In this document: one piece after another, positions 44,572-54,741 of the stretch
Layout: each line of letters starts with the position of its first letter
Position numbering within the stretch: the first letter of the stretch is position 1
Source: SZUA-365 sp049663345
GTDB taxonomy: Bacteria; Bacteroidota; Ignavibacteria; SZUA-365
Direction: 5' to 3'
NCBI GenBank assembly: GCA_049663345.1
Contig: JBATDG010000105.1
Location: forward strand, 1-59,298
Length of the DNA stretch: 59,298 nucleotides
Position numbers and translations under genes: made by a program
The notes under the pieces: model-generated
Told to the model about the DNA's origin: nothing
What the model saw: the letters and a program-made list of their open reading frames with translations, nothing else
Database searches by the model: none

Positions 44572-47500
44572 ATGAAACGTCTACTATTAGTAGTCGGAGT
44601 GGCTATCTGTTGCCTGCCTCTGGGTGCGATAAACGCACAATCGCTCCTGCACTGGGTCAGTGGGTCGTCACAGACCCATGCAATCAGCGGAAAACAATCC
44701 GGGACGCCATTAACCTGGAATCCCATCAGCGATGCGAGCCCGCTCGGAAATGGATCGTACCGAGTCGGGCGTTGGGATTCGGGAGGCGACAGCTATGATG
44801 ACATCCTTTGCTTCCAGTGGGAACTCCCGGCTGATCGCGGTCTCGTAGCGGGGGCAGTCATCGATACTGCCCGACTGCGGTTGCGTTACGGGACTGATTC
44901 ACTCATCATCAACATCACGATTTTGGCACCGAACTACGATGTGTCGTCAACCAACCGGTCTACGATCTATTATGACGCCGTTTACCAGCGAGTTGATGTG
45001 GTATACGAGCAAACCTGCACTGGTCCCAACCCGCTTTGTGGCCACTCGAAGACGCTTGATGGCTACGAAGGTGATTATGAGCTGTGGACAGCAAAAACTC
45101 AATGGGGGACTTTATATCTGACAGACGCTGTTCAGGATGCCATCGACAATCACAACGCTCTGTTCTCGATTCTGATCACGGCAAAATCAATATCCCTTCC
45201 CGGCCAACTCTGGTATATTAAGCCCAGTGATGTGACGTTGGAGCTTTACTACCATCCACCGAACCCAACGACGATCGACGACATCAAGATCACGAACGTG
45301 GTTGACGGAACCGTGGACTACGATCTCGAACCTGAAAGCCGCGTCCGTGGTGATCAGAATGTATACCAATCCTCACCGAACGCATATTTTGCGGACTATT
45401 CCCAGCTACCGCACTTCGAACCACCGTATGCCACTCGAAGCTGGGATACTTGGAGATACCACATTGCAGAGACTTGGTTTGCGAAATTCGAAGATCCGTC
45501 ACTGCCGCGCAGGCAGAAATTCCTGGACTGGAATAATATTAGCGACGACTATAAAGCCATTTTCCTCACCGACGTGTACAATGGGACACAAAAGGAGTTT
45601 CAGGCTAACTCCGCCAGCGCCTACCCGGCACGTCACAAAATGAAACGCGAAATAACACACGAATACGACGGTTTACCAATTGAATTCAAGGATCCATGAC
45701 GTGTCCAGCAGGACACCGTCGCTGGCGACTCGATTCAGACGATCCTCGACTCCTATCAGAACCAGGTCACGCCGTATGAGCCATGGACAGATAATATGTC
45801 GTGGGGGGTATTCTTGGATATGAATACTAATGTTAACCCCCATTATGGCGCACATTACTGGCGATGGTATCACTACGACAGTGGGAGCGACAGCTACGAC
45901 AAAAAGGACGATGCGAACCTGGAGGAAGGCGACCTGATCAATATGGATGAGATCCGTAATGGCTCAGGCACTGAAGTCTCTCCAACCGGCAGCATCGAGC
46001 AGACGCGTGTTACGCCTGGTGATGAGCCATTCCGTGAGTACAAACTGAAGTACAAAGACGCCAACAACACGATGGATCTCTACGGAGTCTACAAAGCTCA
46101 TATGTTGTCCGATCACGGATCTCAGCCGACAAAATATTCGAACCAGCGTAAGATCGATATCGATCCTCGCGGTATTTACCATCTCGTGTATGAAAGTGCG
46201 GGCGAGGTCTGGTACACGAATTCCGAAGACGGGACGAATTGGTCCCGCGAAGAACTCGTAAGTGGCTATTATCATTCCGCTGTAAATCCCTCTCTGGCGG
46301 TCTACGACAGCTGCGTCTATGTGACCTACGTGGAGAATGGGGATGTTATTTTGAAAAGTCGTCACAAGGGTGCTTGGCAGGAACCGGCGCTCAGCGGCCT
46401 GCTTTTGGCTGATCAAAACAATGGCACTGAAACGACGCCGGTAGTGGCTGTGGGGGGCACATGTTATCCAAATCAAGGCCATATTGTTGTTGTTGTTTGG
46501 AACGATGCCCAAAAACTTCGTATTGAAATGCTCCATCTTTATTATCAGCATCCGTATGAGTATGCATCCTTCAAGTTTTCACATATTGCGGATTCCGTGA
46601 CTGTGCCTTCTGGACCGTACCCAGTGTATCCTTCCATCACATGCTCTGATCAAATGACCGAGTTTACGTTCTGCTGGCGAGAAGGGGCGAATATCAAATG
46701 TTCAGAAATTCACGTGGGTGGAGGGACGTGCGACAAGGACAAATTCGCTACGTCCACATCCATCTCATCCATTGCCGATGCGAGCGACGCGTCGGATACA
46801 TGCGTCTTTGCGCCTTCTGTGACGCGGGACCATAACGATCATCCGGTTGTAGCCTATGAAGTGAGACAGCCTGTCTGGATCTACTCGAATCGATGGGTGA
46901 ATGTGAAGACGTACGATAGAAATTCAGGGAGCTGGAATTCCACGGCATACCAGGTGCCGTATTACGCAACAACAGGGTATGGAGAAGCGATCGCTCCTTC
47001 TGTCGGAGCGCACGAAACGACGACAAGCTGTGGAGGGAATCCGGAACCCGGGCTTCGAGTGGCATTCCACCAGAACTGGGGTGGTGGTATCCGTGTCGGT
47101 GTGATAGACTGTCAATACAGCGAATATGCACAAATCAGCAACGGTGAATCGTACCCCAGTGTGGTTCCCTTTGCCCCAAACGGTTTGCTGCGCGAAACCT
47201 ATAGTGCACCATATCAGGTCGGCCCCTTCAACAACGCAGTGCGAATGACAAACAGCTATCTGACCAAACAGGCCACTGCGAATATCCGCATGGTGCGCGA
47301 TCTGCGAGTGCAAATCGGAAATGAACTCGCACTATTGGGCGTTACCGATCTCGCCCGACGGCACGGTAATAACGTTCTTGATGAGATTTCCTGGCATGTC
47401 ATGCCTGATTCGCTTGTCATTGGTTACGACGGCGAGGCGCACGAGATTCTCTACACCGAACCGTTCACGCTCACGAACGGCGACCATATCGACTACCGCA

Positions 47501-48075
47501 GCATCCTGTATTGCACGGACGCACAGTCAATGCCTGCGGGCGTCTTAATTGCTGTTCAACTTCGGAAAGCCTCCGATGGCTCGGTCGTCCGCAGCTTTTC
47601 AATCCCACTGCAGAACCTGCCGTCCGATACCGCAATATGGTCCAGCTGGTCAAGAGCGCTGACACAGGTTCCTGCGTTCCCAGTCTATATTTCCCTTGGA
47701 ATCGAAGGGAACCTGCCAGCTGGCGCGACGATTGGGAACACAAAGGTCTGGCTCGAAGACCAGTACATTCCAAAGCTAAATGTCAACGAGTCCGCTACTC
47801 TCCCACTACCAAACGACTTTATCCTCGAGCCCAATCGCCCGAATCCCTTCAATCCAAGCACAACAATCTCTTTCGCCTTGGGACACGAAGGTCATGTTCG
47901 ATTGAGCATATTCAATTCAGTCGGGCAGGAAATCGCCGTACTCGTGGATGAGTCCCGCATCACAGGACGGTATAAGGAAGTCTTCAATGCAGAAAACCTT
48001 CAATCAGGTAATTACATCTGCCGACTCGTGTTTGAAGGAAAGACGCAATCACAGAACATGATGCTCGTGAAGTAA
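44572..48075 (+). pseudogene. Secreted DNRLRE/BNR-like T9SS protein, interrupted by an in-frame TGA
   Basis: A single 1167-codon frame from ATG 44572 to the stop at 48075 is broken only by TGA at 45697-45699. The sequence between (45700-45795) is open in the same frame, and the segments fit end to end. The first part (375 residues) has a signal peptide (1-23) and a jelly-roll-like domain similar to DNRLRE/disaggregatase modules. The second has sialidase-like repeats (residues about 480-800) and ends in a T9SS sorting domain (NRPNPFNPSTT). TGA is a normal stop in this genome, as in the MgtC and aroBA neighbours, so the break is a nonsense mutation or a sequencing error. Ribosome initiation at ATG 45796 without a signal would yield no exported product. 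Confidence 0.8.
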
Positions 48076-48128
48076 CAACCGATCCGTCTTTTCATGACCA
48101 TCCTGCTGTTATGGACCTTGAAGCATTA

Positions 48129-48155
48129 AACCCCGGCAACTCGCCGGGGTTTTTT
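48129..48155 (+). terminator. Intrinsic terminator, copy 2 of the duplicated 25-bp element
   Basis: CCCCGGC-AACTC-GCCGGGG followed by TTTTTTG, identical over 25 bases to 43042-43066. Ends the interrupted T9SS gene unit. Confidence 0.92.
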
Positions 48156-48241
48156 GTATATTCAGCCCGATGGCTCTTGTATTCCGCCCTGCGGCAGCTT
48201 CTCGCCTGCCGATTTCCATCCCCACCTGATCCGGAGAACGA

Positions 48242-51200
48242 ATGAAGCGATTCGCCTTCCTCCTCTGCATTTGTATTCTGACACCATTTCTGCTGCTGAC
48301 CGCAGGAGGCGACGATCCGACACGCACGTCGACCTTCGCCGCCCGCCGGAACAGCGACCCGCCACACGGAAGTCTGCTTGACCAGCTTCCCGCAGACGTG
48401 GAATTCGTGCCCGGCAGCGTGATCGTCAAATTCGTACGCGAACGGGAACAGCAACTGCGCAAAAATTCCGTGGCAATGGCCTCGGTTCAGCCGCTGCTTG
48501 CGCAGTACGGCGTGCGGGTGATGACGCAGATGTATCCGTCGCATGTTTCCAGCTTCCGCGGAGATGGAAGCGAGATCGCGCTGCAGCGCATGTATCGCGT
48601 GGAGTTCGACGCGGCGGTGAGTCCGCTCGACGTCGCACGCGCTTTCGCAGCGCTGCCCGATGTAGAATACGCCGAGCCGGAAATCGTGCAGACCCTGTTC
48701 TACACTCCCGACGACCCGCGCTTCAGCGAGCAATACCAGCATGTGCTCATTGAAGCGGAGAAGGCGTGGGACATCACCACCGGCGACAGCACCGTCGTGA
48801 TCGGCATCGTCGACAGCGGTGTGCTGTGGAATCACGAGGATCTCTACGATAATATCTGGGTCAATCCGCTTGAGGACATCAACCACGACGGCCGCTACAC
48901 CCCTGCGGATATCGACAGCATCGACAATGACGGCAACGGCTATATCGACGATGTGATCGGTATCGATTTCGTGGGCAGCAGCGCGCTCAACGGCGGGACT
49001 TACTACGACGGTGATCCGACGCCGACGCCGCAGGGACATTTTCACGGAACGCATGTCGCGGGCATCGCCGCAGCGCGGGGCAATAACGGCAAGGGCGTGG
49101 CAGGAGTCGCGATGCACTGCCGCATCATGTCCGTAAAGTGCGCGCCGGATGTGTATACGCCGTCCATTCTCCGCGGCTACGACGGCATTGTCTATGCGGC
49201 CGACAACGGCGCCGATGTCATCAACTGCAGCTGGGGCGGCGGCGGCTATCTCGAAAGTCAGAAAGAGCGCATCGACTATGCGATTTCGAAGGGCGCGATC
49301 GTCGTCGTTGCTGCGGGAAATGACGGCTTCGAACGCGTGAGTACGCCGGGTGCGTATCCGAACGTACTCTGCGTCGCCAACACCGATGAAAACGATAAGG
49401 TGAATTCCAGTTCTACCTACGGTCCCTGGGTCGACGTCTCCGCTCCGGGAACGCAGATACTCAGCAGCGTGATTCCCTCGCCTTCATCCTATCAGAAATA
49501 CACCGGCACTTCGATGGCCTGTCCGGTAGTGGCGGGACTCGCGGCCCTGGTAAAAAGCCAGCACAAGGAGTACACGCCCGAACAGATCTTCGAACAAATC
49601 CGCGTGACTGCCGATCCGATCGACGACATTCAGTCCTCACGCTACAAAAAGAAAATCGGCAAGGGACGCGTCAACGTCTTTCGCGCATTGACGGTGCGTT
49701 CGCCTGCCGTCAGCCTGATCGACTGGTCGATCTCCGACACGCTGTACGGGAACGGAGACGGCATTCCCGATCAGGGAGAAAAGCTTACTGTGCGCATGCG
49801 CTGGCGGAATATGCTCGAACCGACGACCAACGCCATGATCACGCTTTCTTCCTCGAATTCACATGTCACGATTGAGCAGGGAAGTTTCGCGGCCGGCAGC
49901 ATTCCCACGCTGGGCGAAGTCGAAAACGATGCCCGGCTTTTCGTGATTACGCTTGAGGACGTTTACGCTCCTAACGACCAGGTCGATCTGCTCTACGCGA
50001 TTGAGGATGGAGAATACGTCGACCAGGGCGGTGTGTATTTCATTCAGCAACCCAGCTACCGCGATCATGACATCAACGACATCGTGGTCACGATGACCAA
50101 CGACGGCAACATCGGCTTCGACGATATGGATGGAATCCGCGGTTCGGGCCTTCGCTACAAGGGCAGCGAGAGCGTGATGTTTGAGGGGGCGTTCATGCTC
50201 GGCGCGGTGGTCAACCAGCTGCCGTTCGTGGTCGACGTCGCCCGCACGGGCAGCGGCACGCAGAACGCCGATTTCGAAGGCGAGCAGCTGTACACCATCG
50301 TTACTCCCGGTGCGGTTGCCGATCAGCAGGGCTACGGACATTTCGAAGATACGAATGCTCCGCTGTCCTACCGCATCCAGACCGACGTGACGCAGCGCAG
50401 CTACGCCTTCACCGATGAGGACACGCGCAACATTGTCTTTCTCCGCTACGATATTCACAACGTGTCCAGCAACGTGCAGGAACAGCTGCATGCGGGACTC
50501 TTTTTCGACTGGGATATCGGCGTGAATTCGCAGACCGATATCGCGCTGTTCAATGATTCCCTTCAGCTCGCGATATCCTTCGACACCACCGGTTCGCCGC
50601 GGGTGCCGGTGTACGTGGGCGTGCTTCCGCTGGCGACCGACGCCGGTGTGACGTATTGCGGAATCAACAACCGGGACGCCGACGACTCCCTGCGCATCGG
50701 CATCTATAACGGGTTTTCGAAAGAGGAAAAGTGGAAAGCGCTTTCGCTTGGCGTGATCAGGCCTGTCTCCGACATCACCGACGTCTCGCAGGTGATTGCG
50801 AGCGGCCCCATCGATCTGCTGCCGGGCGATACGCTCGTTGCGGGATTCGCGCTCATTGCGGGTGAGAGCGTCCGTGCCGTTACCGATGCAGTTCCCCACG
50901 CACGCGACACCTGGGCGCGCATCATTCGACCCATCGACATTACGTCGGCGGGCAGGACGGAGGTTCGTCCTGAAGCGATGCAGCTTCTCGGCATCGCACC
51001 TCAACCGCTCCGTTCGGGACAATCCCTGCAGCTTGATATCGCCATGACTGCCGACGGGCTTGTGGATTTCGATCTCTACGACCTTCGCGGACGCTTTGTC
51101 ATGCGTTTCGCCAGCCGAAGCCTGCTGGCCGGCCGGCATCAACAGACGTTGTTTCTCCCCCGAGTCTCCGCTGGAACCTACCTGCTGCGAATTCAAAATT

Positions 51201-51244
51201 CCGCAGGTCATGTAATAATGGCTCCAATTTCGATCATGAAATGA
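48242..51244 (+). CDS. Subtilisin-like (S8) serine protease with T9SS domain
   Basis: A 1000-residue exported protease. Signal peptide (1-21), an inhibitor_I9-like propeptide (about 60-155), S8 catalytic domain (about 170-475) with D191 (IGIVDSG), H268 (FHGTHVAG) and S424 (GTSMACP), then a long beta-rich region (about 490-910) and the sorting domain (about 915-1000; no WPNP motif but the LDIAMTADGLVDFDLYDLRG pattern). It should be secreted and self-processed, cleaving peptides outside the cell. The separation from the previous unit by a terminator and about 85 bases indicates its own promoter. Confidence 0.93.
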   Translation: MKRFAFLLCICILTPFLLLTAGGDDPTRTSTFAARRNSDPPHGSLLDQLPADVEFVPGSVIVKFVREREQQLRKNSVAMASVQPLLAQYGVRVMTQMYPSHVSSFRGDGSEIALQRMYRVEFDAAVSPLDVARAFAALPDVEYAEPEIVQTLFYTPDDPRFSEQYQHVLIEAEKAWDITTGDSTVVIGIVDSGVLWNHEDLYDNIWVNPLEDINHDGRYTPADIDSIDNDGNGYIDDVIGIDFVGSSALNGGTYYDGDPTPTPQGHFHGTHVAGIAAARGNNGKGVAGVAMHCRIMSVKCAPDVYTPSILRGYDGIVYAADNGADVINCSWGGGGYLESQKERIDYAISKGAIVVVAAGNDGFERVSTPGAYPNVLCVANTDENDKVNSSSTYGPWVDVSAPGTQILSSVIPSPSSYQKYTGTSMACPVVAGLAALVKSQHKEYTPEQIFEQIRVTADPIDDIQSSRYKKKIGKGRVNVFRALTVRSPAVSLIDWSISDTLYGNGDGIPDQGEKLTVRMRWRNMLEPTTNAMITLSSSNSHVTIEQGSFAAGSIPTLGEVENDARLFVITLEDVYAPNDQVDLLYAIEDGEYVDQGGVYFIQQPSYRDHDINDIVVTMTNDGNIGFDDMDGIRGSGLRYKGSESVMFEGAFMLGAVVNQLPFVVDVARTGSGTQNADFEGEQLYTIVTPGAVADQQGYGHFEDTNAPLSYRIQTDVTQRSYAFTDEDTRNIVFLRYDIHNVSSNVQEQLHAGLFFDWDIGVNSQTDIALFNDSLQLAISFDTTGSPRVPVYVGVLPLATDAGVTYCGINNRDADDSLRIGIYNGFSKEEKWKALSLGVIRPVSDITDVSQVIASGPIDLLPGDTLVAGFALIAGESVRAVTDAVPHARDTWARIIRPIDITSAGRTEVRPEAMQLLGIAPQPLRSGQSLQLDIAMTADGLVDFDLYDLRGRFVMRFASRSLLAGRHQQTLFLPRVSAGTYLLRIQNSAGHVIMAPISIMK

Positions 51245-51280
51245 GAAAATAGACCTGACATACTGGCAAAAAAGCCGACA

Positions 51281-51316
51281 AAATGGCGTGAATCCGGTTT
51301 CATGCCATTTTTTTTT
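51281..51316 (+). terminator. Intrinsic terminator of the S8 protease gene
   Basis: Hairpin AAATGGC-x-TGAA / TTCA-x-GCCATTT with a six-base loop, followed by TTTTTT. It begins 36 bases after the protease stop. Further on, GAAAAAAAGT repeats twice. Confidence 0.88.
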
Positions 51317-51475
51317 CATTTTTTTGAAAAAAAGTGAAAAAAAGTGAAGAAAATTTTGGCCAAAACCCCTGAACTAGCACTATTAAGAGATAAGTACGAA
51401 TTCCCGGAAATCCGGATTGCGGCTCTCACGTAAATCATGAGCAGGCTGCATCCGGGCAACTGTAGCAAAAGAAAA

Positions 51476-51682
51476 ATGGCGACAATCGAAGACCTTCAAC
51501 GCAAAGAGAAAAATCTCACCTTTCTTCTGAAAATTTTTGTCACGCTGGTGATACTGATCGGACTGTTTCTCACCGGGTGGCTTATCTCCATCCTCGCGTA
51601 TGGTGGCGAGATAATCGGCCGTACAGTATCGATGATGTTCCCAGCGGTTTGGGCGCTCAGCCGAATCACACATTTCACCTGA
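51476..51682 (+). CDS. Small hydrophobic membrane protein, hypothetical
   Basis: A 68-residue protein from ATG 51476 (the frame opens at 51437 with a different start). A charged N-terminus (ATIEDLQRKEKN) is followed by a strong membrane helix (LTFLLKIFVTLVILIGLFLTGWLI, split at about residue 35) and a second weaker one (FPAVWALSRI). The positive-outside/inside pattern looks protein-like, but there is no family match and the ribosome site is weak, so it may be a chance frame. It lies in a long gene-poor stretch. Confidence 0.45.
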   Translation: MATIEDLQRKEKNLTFLLKIFVTLVILIGLFLTGWLISILAYGGEIIGRTVSMMFPAVWALSRITHFT

Positions 51683-51759
51683 GCTGCTGGACGCGGTGAA
51701 CGGCTGAACACGGTTTCAATTGACTGGTGCTGCCACGATCTCTTCACACGTCTATTCGC

Positions 51760-52020
51760 GTGAGCCTGATGATGAGCAGGGGCCGGACGAGTTGAGGAAT
51801 TGGTTTCGGAGGGGATTCTTTCCCGGGGCGGGAGGGGGGACGTGGATTTGGAGGGGTGTCGGTTCTCCCGTAGTGGGTGGGAGGACTGAGTTTCGGAGGG
51901 CTTCTCCTAACCGGGTGGGTTGGAGGGTGATTTTGGCGGGTGCCGGGTTTGCCGGAATGGGCGGCAATCCCGGCGTACGGAGGGATTCCTGATCTCCTGG
52001 GTGGGAGGAGGGAATTTTTT
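51760..52020. repeat. G-rich degenerate tandem repeat (42-47 bp)
   Basis: About five degenerate units, each with TTTCGGAGGG-like text followed by CCGGGCGGGAGG-like text, give a strongly G-biased plus strand with many runs of three or more G. The minus-strand frame here is a proline-rich artefact of the composition. G-runs could form quadruplex DNA; untested. It lies between the small membrane protein and the hydrogenase promoter. Confidence 0.6.
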
Positions 52021-52109
52021 CCTGTGCCCGCAACTGCTTGAAATAAATCGAACTTAGAGAATATTCGGAACTTCCAAAGGAAAAATCGTGAATTAATTAC
52101 CGAATAGCC

Positions 52110-52153
52110 TTGCCCCGCGTGTCCCCGCAATGATATATTTGTGGCTGTATAAT
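52110..52153 (+). promoter_or_regulatory. hydCBA promoter region
   Basis: Two overlapping candidates: a Bacteroidota-type -7 box TATATTTG (52134-52141) preceded by a TTG at 52110, and a TATAAT (52148-52153) just before the palindrome. The sequence alone does not say which is used. The palindrome at 52152-52171 overlaps either start. Confidence 0.5.
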
Positions 52154-52171
52154 CGAGAATAAATTCTCGAT
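52152..52171 (+). promoter_or_regulatory. 20-bp palindrome in the hydrogenase promoter
   Basis: ATCGAGAAT-AA-ATTCTCGAT is a perfect inverted repeat with a two-base centre, 28 bases before the hydC start. Its ATCGAG/CTCGAT ends recall the Rrf2-linked sites at 1337-1354 and 1837-1854, though the spacing is longer (10 rather than 8 internal bases). Putative regulator-binding site. Confidence 0.7.
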
Positions 52172-52199
52172 ACGCAGCAGTTTCAACAAGAGAATTATC

Positions 52200-52697
52200 A
52201 TGCAGAGTCAGGACAACGAGCAGCAGATCTACGGGAGGTATCCCAAGGGGGACGCTTCCTGCCTGATCGACATGCTGCAGGACGTTCAGGAGCATTTCGG
52301 GTACCTCCCGGACTACGAAATGCAGAAAGTCGCACGGCACGTGGATATTCCGGTTTCGCGTGTGTATGGCGTCGCGACGTTTTACAATCAATTCCGCTTT
52401 CAACCGCTCGGCAAGTATGTCATCAAGGTTTGCCGGGGCACCGCGTGCCACGTCAAGGGCTCGCTCAACATTCTCACCACGCTCGAAAACGAACTCGGCA
52501 TCAAGGCCGGGCAGACGAGCAAGGATCTTCTTTTCACCATCGAAACCGTCGCCTGCATCGGGGCATGCAGCATCGCTCCGGTTATCGCGGTGAACGACTC
52601 CTTTCACGGCGGACTTACCACCAAATCCCTGCAGAAAGTGCTGAAATCGTATCAGCGGCAGGAGAAGGGAAGCGAGGTGGTCGATGAATGCCTATAG
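52200..52697 (+). CDS. hydC: [FeFe] hydrogenase, NuoE-like 2Fe-2S subunit
   Basis: A 165-residue thioredoxin-fold [2Fe-2S] protein of the NuoE/HydC family. The cluster cysteines are visible in CRGTACHVKG and VACIGACSIAP, and the N-terminal helical part has YGVATFYNQFRF. In electron-bifurcating hydrogenases this subunit passes electrons between HydB and HydA. The gene starts the operon; its last 14 bases overlap hydB. Cytoplasmic. Confidence 0.95.
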   Translation: MQSQDNEQQIYGRYPKGDASCLIDMLQDVQEHFGYLPDYEMQKVARHVDIPVSRVYGVATFYNQFRFQPLGKYVIKVCRGTACHVKGSLNILTTLENELGIKAGQTSKDLLFTIETVACIGACSIAPVIAVNDSFHGGLTTKSLQKVLKSYQRQEKGSEVVDECL

Positions 52698-54726
52698 CAC
52701 GCGCTGCTTCGAGCAGTGCTGGCATTGCGGCGATAAACCCTGTCCCCGCTTCGTCGACTGCGTGCAGCAAGGACAGCAATGCGACTGCGGCTCAATGACA
52801 AGCGCGGTTGAAAATATGTCAGGATTTGAAAGCGCTGTTGAAAGCGCCCGCCGACTCGAAAAGTACAAACGCGCCCTTTTGCTGATCGAACATGACATTC
52901 CGGTCGTGCTCGTGGGCATGGGCACTTGCGGACTCGCCAACGGCGCCAAGCAGGTGCACGACGCCATCCTGGCCGAAGCTGAAGCGCGGGATCTGAAAGT
53001 CACCGTCATCCCCGTCGGCTGCGTGGGCTTCTGCGCGCGCGAAATCATCGTCGACATCAAGCTGCCGGGCCGCCCGCGCATCAGCTACTGCGAGGTCAAA
53101 CTGCAGGACGTTCCATCGATAATCGAACGCACGCTGATCGGCGGCGAGGTGATCGTGGAAAAGCTGCTGGGCGTGTACACGCACGAGGGCGCTCAGGATT
53201 GGAACGGATATCAGCTTCTGGGAGACGTGAATTTCTTCCGCAAGCAGAAGAAAGTGAATCTCGAGAATTGCGGAGTCATCGATCCGGAAAGCATCGACCA
53301 GTACCTGGCCCGCGGCGGCTATGCCGGGCTTTCGCAAGTGCTGCAGACGCATTCTCCTCAGGAAGTGATCGACGACATGCTCACGGCTGGATTGCGCGGA
53401 CGCGGCGGCGGCGGCTTCCCGACAGGGAAGAAGTGGCAGTTCGCCCATGACCAGAAAGCCGACAAGAAGTATCTGATATGCAACGCCGATGAAGGCGATC
53501 CGGGTGCGTTCATGGACCGCGCCCTGCTCGAAGGCGATCCCCATCGCGTGGTTGAAGGCATGATCACCGCCGCCTACGCCATCGGTGCGAGCTACGGCTA
53601 CATCTATTGCCGGGCCGAATATCCGCTGGCAATTCGCCGGCTTGAGAAAACCCTGCAGGACGCGCGTGACTACGGGCTGCTCGGAACGAACATTCTTGGC
53701 AGCGGCTTCAGCTTTGACATGCGCATCAAGAAAGGCGCCGGCGCCTTCGTCTGCGGCGAGGAAACCGCGCTGATCAATTCTATCGAAGGACGACGCGGTA
53801 TGCCGCGTCCGCGACCGCCGTTTCCAGCAGTGGAAGGACTCTTCGGCAAGCCGACGGTGATCAACAACGTCGAGACCTTCGCCAACGTCTCCAGCATCTT
53901 TAAGTACGGCGCCGAATGGTACGCCGGGATCGGCACGGCGACGTCGAAGGGCACAAAGATCTTCGCACTCTCGGGCAATGTGTGCAATGTGGGTTTGGTG
54001 GAAGTTCCGATGGGAACCACGCTGCGCGAAATCATCTTCGACATCGGCGGCGGCATTCCGGACGGAAAGAAATTCAAGGCCGTGCAGATCGGCGGTCCCT
54101 CCGGCGGCGCGCTGCCCGAGCAGGTAATCGACACGCCTGTGGACTACGAAAGCCTCAAGGAAGTCGGCGCCATGATGGGCTCCGGCGGACTCGTCGTTAT
54201 GGATGAGGACACCTGCATGGTCGACCTCGCCAAGTACTTCATGACGTTCATTCAATCGGAGTCCTGCGGCAAGTGCATTCCCTGCCGTGAAGGAACGCTC
54301 CGGCTCCTCGAAATCCTTGAGCGCCTCACGCGCAGCCATCGGGACGAACATTCGCAGGAAGACGCCCTGCTGCGTTTCCAGGGGATGGTCTATCTCGAGC
54401 GGCTCGCTTCGGTGATACAGGACACCTCGCTCTGCGGCCTCGGCCAGACGGCGGCGAATCCTGTGCTCAGCACGCTGCATTATTTCCGCGACGAATACGA
54501 AGCGCATCTCTACGAGCGCGTCTGTCCTGCCGGAGCCTGCCGCGAGCTGCTCACCTTCCACATCGACACCGACAAATGCAATGGCTGCGGCGTCTGCGCG
54601 CGCAAATGTCCAGAACAGGCCATCGTCGGCGAGAAGAAAAAGGCGCATTACATTATCGACGACAAGTGCATCCGCTGCGACCAATGCCGCGTGAACTGCA
54701 ACTTCGACGCGATCTACGTGAATTAG
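52684..54726 (+). CDS. hydB: [FeFe] hydrogenase, NuoF-like NAD(H)/FMN subunit
   Basis: A 680-residue NuoF/HydB protein. It has an N-terminal cysteine-rich extension (residues about 8-40, CFEQCWHCGDKPC...), a thioredoxin-like 2Fe-2S domain (about 50-150), the NADH/FMN domain (GRGGGGFPTGKKW, NADEGDPGAFMDR; about 185-440), a 4Fe-4S site SCGKCIPCREG (about 520), and a C-terminal two-cluster ferredoxin (CNGCGVCARKCP and CIRCDQCRVNC). In the HydABC complex it bifurcates: NADH and reduced ferredoxin together drive H2 formation, or the reverse. It is longer than the usual 600-630 residues because of the N-terminal extension. Ribosome site GAGGTGG; overlaps hydC by 14 bases, so coupled. Confidence 0.95.
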   Translation: MNAYSTRCFEQCWHCGDKPCPRFVDCVQQGQQCDCGSMTSAVENMSGFESAVESARRLEKYKRALLLIEHDIPVVLVGMGTCGLANGAKQVHDAILAEAEARDLKVTVIPVGCVGFCAREIIVDIKLPGRPRISYCEVKLQDVPSIIERTLIGGEVIVEKLLGVYTHEGAQDWNGYQLLGDVNFFRKQKKVNLENCGVIDPESIDQYLARGGYAGLSQVLQTHSPQEVIDDMLTAGLRGRGGGGFPTGKKWQFAHDQKADKKYLICNADEGDPGAFMDRALLEGDPHRVVEGMITAAYAIGASYGYIYCRAEYPLAIRRLEKTLQDARDYGLLGTNILGSGFSFDMRIKKGAGAFVCGEETALINSIEGRRGMPRPRPPFPAVEGLFGKPTVINNVETFANVSSIFKYGAEWYAGIGTATSKGTKIFALSGNVCNVGLVEVPMGTTLREIIFDIGGGIPDGKKFKAVQIGGPSGGALPEQVIDTPVDYESLKEVGAMMGSGGLVVMDEDTCMVDLAKYFMTFIQSESCGKCIPCREGTLRLLEILERLTRSHRDEHSQEDALLRFQGMVYLERLASVIQDTSLCGLGQTAANPVLSTLHYFRDEYEAHLYERVCPAGACRELLTFHIDTDKCNGCGVCARKCPEQAIVGEKKKAHYIIDDKCIRCDQCRVNCNFDAIYVN

Positions 54727-54741
54727 GAAGCGAGGATAATC

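Noticed and set aside
45697..45699. Selenocysteine or tryptophan recoding of TGA
   Set aside because: No SECIS-like stem-loop was seen, the protein class is not a selenoprotein, and TGA ends other genes here.
48242..51244. Mobile element or phage gene
   Set aside because: A canonical S8 protease; no integrase, transposase or terminal inverted repeats were seen in the window.
51744..52607. Proline-rich minus-strand protein
   Set aside because: Its sequence is produced by the G-rich degenerate repeat and it overlaps hydC on the other strand.
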